From an uncultured Alistipes sp. (GTDB lineage: Bacteria; Bacteroidota; Bacteroidia; Bacteroidales; Rikenellaceae): a stretch of 9,030 nucleotides of DNA. The stretch lies in the NCBI GenBank assembly GCA_910586375.1, contig CAJUIE010000069.1, forward strand, positions 1 to 9,030, written 5' to 3'. Below, piece by piece: positions 6,440 through 9,030 of this stretch. Within the stretch, counting starts at the first letter, position 1. Each line of letters begins with the position of its first letter. The translations under genes and the position numbers were made by a program. Under the pieces are notes generated by a model. It had not been told where the DNA came from and searched no databases. It saw only the letters and a list, made by a program, of their open reading frames with translations.

Positions 6440-8545
6440 ATGAAATCAATTTTCAGAAACACCTGCTTTGCGGTGCTGTCTCTGCTCCTTGCGGGAGGCT
6501 TCGCTGCTTGCAGCGACGACGATACGCAAGACGGCGAACTGCAACTTTATTATCCCACGGTCGTGAACATCGGCCCTTCGATGAGTTATGTTTCAGGTAT
6601 GCCAACTTATAAGGGTCCGGCCCCTTCGGAATTCTCCATTGCAGGCATCACGCTTGACGATATGGGTGTGGCATGCGACTCTTTCTCGATCAACGCCGAT
6701 ACGGGTATTATCTCCATTTCGGACACCGACGACCTGCATACGGGTGTTTATAAACTCTCTGTTTCCTGCCGGGCGGGGGGTGGTTTCCACACGTTCCGCG
6801 ATGTATTCGTCGTCTCGATGTCGGCCGCTACGCCCGAGTCGGTTGAGGTGAGTGCTTCGGAGGTCGAAATTCCTTATGATCAGATCGGCGATGCCGATAT
6901 CAAGGTGCAGGTTACGCCCGTAGGGGAGTCTGTCTCCATTCAGGAGTATAAGCTCGTTCAGGCTGAGGGTAAGGAGTACTTCTCCATTTCCCGCAGCGGA
7001 GTTATCACGCTCAACCCCTCGTTTACAGGCGAGATCGAGCCCGGAACTTATTCGGTGTCACTCAGGATCGATACTTATGCCGGTTCCATGATTTATGACG
7101 ACATCCTGACCGTTCATTTTACCAGCGCCCCCCTGGAGGTGCGTTATCCGTCGACGGAGGGACGCATGGAGGTCAATATGGCCTTTACGAGCGCCGTTCC
7201 CGCTTATAAGGGTTCGCCCGAGGGCCTCGTGTGGGCCATCAAGAACGTTACGCCGGCCACCAGCCATATTGTTATCGATCCGGCTACGGGCGTTCTGTCG
7301 GTCGAGGCCGGCAACGGCTTCACCGTCGGTGACTCCTTTGTTGTCGACCTTTCGCTGACCAACGATTACGGCACAGCCGACTTTGATGGCGCTTATACAC
7401 TGACGGTTATAGCGTTCATCACTCCGATTGATCCCGATACGTTCGGTTATGGTGCCGTGGAGGCTATTGAAGGCGTCGGGTTCAGCGCCTCCCCCCAGGC
7501 CGGACTCGTGGGCGACGAGGTGACCTTTTCGCTGGGCGAGCTTGACGAGGCGCTCGCGGGTCAAATCGTTATCGACGAGACTACGGGTGTTGTCTCTGCG
7601 GCCAAGGGCCACACGATCCCCATCGGCACTTATTCGATTCCGGTTAAGGTCGCCAACATCAAGAGCGAGGCCGAGACCACGATTGCGCTGACTGTCAAGG
7701 AGAATCCTTATTTGTTCACGAAGATCCATTACGGCAACAACCTCGGTCTCGAACCGTCGGAGAATTACGCCAACCAGTTCCTCGCACCCACGAGCGCCGA
7801 TTTGCAGGCACTGACGCTCATGCCGACGACCGATGCCAAGCCCGGCACGACGCTTACGTGGTCGGTGACCAAGAAACATAAGTTGAGTGATACGACGATC
7901 GATCCGGTTACCGGTGAGTTGTCGCTGCGCGGAGGATATACGGCCAACAACGGTGGTATGGTGCTCGTTACGGCTACGGCCGGTGAAGGTGAGCCCGGTG
8001 AGACGTCGGTAACGGTTCCCGTATTCGTCTCTCACATGGTTGAGACTAACGGTGTCAACATCCTTTATAAGCCGTTTGTTTTCCAGGTGAACCCGCGCAA
8101 GGGCGGCATGTCGGCAGTTCCGGAGGTTACGGGAGTGACACCCAGCCTGTTCTGTCTGGATTATCGTCGTACGTTCACCTATTATAACATCGGCGGACCT
8201 GCATGGCACGGTAACGGAGCACTCTCTAAGGATACGACAACCATTCTGCTTTATCAGCTCTGGACCAATTATTACGCCAGCATCAACAAAGCGGCAGCTT
8301 ATGGATCGAAGGACCCCATATCCTATTATTCGAACACTTCGACGATCAACCAGGCGCTGCTTTACGTGGAGCCTACGACCAAGGCTGTTATGGTTAACGC
8401 CAATAAGTGGGTCGACAACGACAACGTGGCGGCCAACGGTGCTTTCTTTACGCAGATGACTTATGTCACCGACGGCAACTCGGGGGGCATCAACAGCGGT
8501 AAGCAGGCATTCCCGCTGTGGGTATGGTTCGACGAAAACTTTTAA
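6440..8545 (+). CDS. Surface glycan-binding lipoprotein with Ig-like repeats (SusE-position; DUF4958/BT4661-like)
   Basis: A 701-residue lipoprotein. The signal ends at GFAAC (C24) and is followed by SDDDTQDGE, a strong acidic surface-export signal, so it should face outside. The body holds about five Ig/cadherin-like units, marked by recurring xIDxxTGxxSxxxG-type lines near residues 82-95, 181-192, 277-291, 376-390 and 485-499, most followed by a GxYxxxVxxxN-like strand. PTYKG (55-59) and PAYKG (254-258) mark two units of the same subtype. The C-terminal 170 residues (about 533-701) are different: rich in Tyr, Trp and Asn (FTYYNIGGPAWHGNG; LLYQLWTNYY; WVWFDENF), as expected of a carbohydrate-binding domain. 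No enzyme motif is seen. Architecture and position recall BT4661, the heparin-binding SusE-like protein of B. thetaiotaomicron, and the DUF4958 family; this is from memory, not from a search. It lies 19 bp after the heparinase and 15 bp before susC. Confidence 0.75.
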   Translation: MKSIFRNTCFAVLSLLLAGGFAACSDDDTQDGELQLYYPTVVNIGPSMSYVSGMPTYKGPAPSEFSIAGITLDDMGVACDSFSINADTGIISISDTDDLHTGVYKLSVSCRAGGGFHTFRDVFVVSMSAATPESVEVSASEVEIPYDQIGDADIKVQVTPVGESVSIQEYKLVQAEGKEYFSISRSGVITLNPSFTGEIEPGTYSVSLRIDTYAGSMIYDDILTVHFTSAPLEVRYPSTEGRMEVNMAFTSAVPAYKGSPEGLVWAIKNVTPATSHIVIDPATGVLSVEAGNGFTVGDSFVVDLSLTNDYGTADFDGAYTLTVIAFITPIDPDTFGYGAVEAIEGVGFSASPQAGLVGDEVTFSLGELDEALAGQIVIDETTGVVSAAKGHTIPIGTYSIPVKVANIKSEAETTIALTVKENPYLFTKIHYGNNLGLEPSENYANQFLAPTSADLQALTLMPTTDAKPGTTLTWSVTKKHKLSDTTIDPVTGELSLRGGYTANNGGMVLVTATAGEGEPGETSVTVPVFVSHMVETNGVNILYKPFVFQVNPRKGGMSAVPEVTGVTPSLFCLDYRRTFTYYNIGGPAWHGNGALSKDTTTILLYQLWTNYYASINKAAAYGSKDPISYYSNTSTINQALLYVEPTTKAVMVNANKWVDNDNVAANGAFFTQMTYVTDGNSGGINSGKQAFPLWVWFDENF

Positions 8546-8560
8546 TCCGACTTTAGAATT

Positions 8561-9030
8561 ATGAAAGCGATAACGAATAGTATATTTCGGACTTTCGGGC
8601 CGAGAGGGGTATTGACCCTTCTCGCCCTGGTCCTGACTTTCTCGGTGGCGGCCCAGAACCGGATAACGGGTAAGGTCGTCGACGAGAACGGCCAGCCGGT
8701 CATCGGGGCCAATGTCGTGGTCAAGGGCACGACGCAGGGCGCCTCGACCGATGTAAAGGGTGCTTATAGCCTTTCGGTCAAGAAGGGCGACGTCCTGAGT
8801 ATCTCTTATTTGGGTTATGCCACGCAGGAGGTCGCCGTCGCGGCGCAGACCGTCATCGACGTCGTGCTCCAGCCCGACCAGAACGTCCTGGATGAGGTGG
8901 TCGTAGTGGGTTATGGCACCCAGAAACGCGGCGACCTGACGGGTTCCATCTCGTCGGTCTCGTCCAAGAGCATCGAGGGCTTTAAGTCGGGTTCGGTCAT
9001 GGAGGCCCTCGGCGGTCAGGTCGCCGGTGT
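8561..9030 (+). CDS. SusC-type TonB-dependent outer-membrane receptor, N-terminal part (runs off window)
   Basis: Only the first 156 codons are present; full SusC proteins have about 1,000 residues. A signal peptide covers about residues 1-31 (hydrophobic LTLLALVLTFSVAA, cleavage near AAQ). Residues 35-105 are a carboxypeptidase-regulatory-like domain typical of SusC (ITGKVVDENGQPVIGANVVV; STDVKGAYSLSV; ISYLGYATQEV). The TonB box follows at 111-120 (DEVVVVGYGT, then QKR), and the plug domain begins with SVMEALGGQVAG. ATG 8561 is the only suitable start, 15 bp after the binding-protein stop, so it belongs to the same operon. The protein should import glycan fragments across the outer membrane using TonB energy, with a SusD lid expected just downstream. 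Confidence 0.95.
   Translation, partial: MKAITNSIFRTFGPRGVLTLLALVLTFSVAAQNRITGKVVDENGQPVIGANVVVKGTTQGASTDVKGAYSLSVKKGDVLSISYLGYATQEVAVAAQTVIDVVLQPDQNVLDEVVVVGYGTQKRGDLTGSISSVSSKSIEGFKSGSVMEALGGQVAG

Noticed and set aside
6775..6780. G6 run (and the C6 run near 7491-7497) as a phase-variation tract
   Set aside because: Six bases is too short to suggest slippage switching, and both lie in frame within an intact gene.
7058..8209. 383-codon minus-strand open frame
   Set aside because: It is antisense to the binding-protein gene, and its Arg/Asn/Gly-rich composition is typical of a shadow frame in GC-rich DNA.
1..9030. CRISPR arrays, tRNA or rRNA genes, transposase or integrase genes
   Set aside because: I saw no short evenly spaced repeats, no tRNA-like or rRNA-like sequence, and no mobile-element protein motifs on either strand.

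Overview
The window reads as chromosomal DNA of a fairly GC-rich gut Bacteroidota. Alistipes or another Rikenellaceae is my best guess. The signs are SusC-type outer-membrane receptor and lipoprotein genes, starts without Shine-Dalgarno sites, matches to the Bacteroidota -7 box (TAnnTTTG), and lipoprotein signals followed by acidic residues. The genus is an inference; the phylum is well supported.

Left edge (1-330, minus strand): two partial, tandem, non-identical copies of the end of a C-type-lectin-like (FISUMP/DUF1566-type) domain, repeated with a 221-bp period. Neither copy has its own start. The differences cluster at codons where one copy carries adenine, which is the pattern left by a diversity-generating retroelement (DGR). 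No reverse transcriptase lies in the window.

335-1972 (plus strand): a two-gene operon with an ATGA overlap. It encodes a PhnP-like metallo-beta-lactamase-fold phosphodiesterase and a classical short-chain dehydrogenase, and ends at a clear intrinsic terminator (1997-2035).

1973-2287: a control region with no convincing gene. It holds the terminator, a GC-rich hairpin, two TTGTACAA palindromes exactly two helical turns apart, a 12-bp perfect palindrome and a candidate -7 box.

2288-9030 (plus strand, running off the edge): the start of a polysaccharide utilization locus (PUL). Genes in order are a GH88 unsaturated glucuronyl hydrolase lipoprotein, a very long PL12-type heparinase III lipoprotein, a surface glycan-binding lipoprotein built of Ig-like repeats, and the N-terminal part of a SusC/TonB-dependent receptor. 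The gaps of 29, 19 and 15 bp imply one operon. The model is that the binding protein and lyase capture and cut heparan-type glycosaminoglycan at the surface, SusC (with a SusD expected downstream) imports the unsaturated oligosaccharides, and the GH88 enzyme removes the unsaturated uronic acid. No sulfatase gene is in the window.

The most unusual items are the DGR-like tandem cassettes at the left edge and the heparinase. The heparinase carries two copies of its alpha-helical toroid domain, and the first copy has lost the catalytic asparagine.
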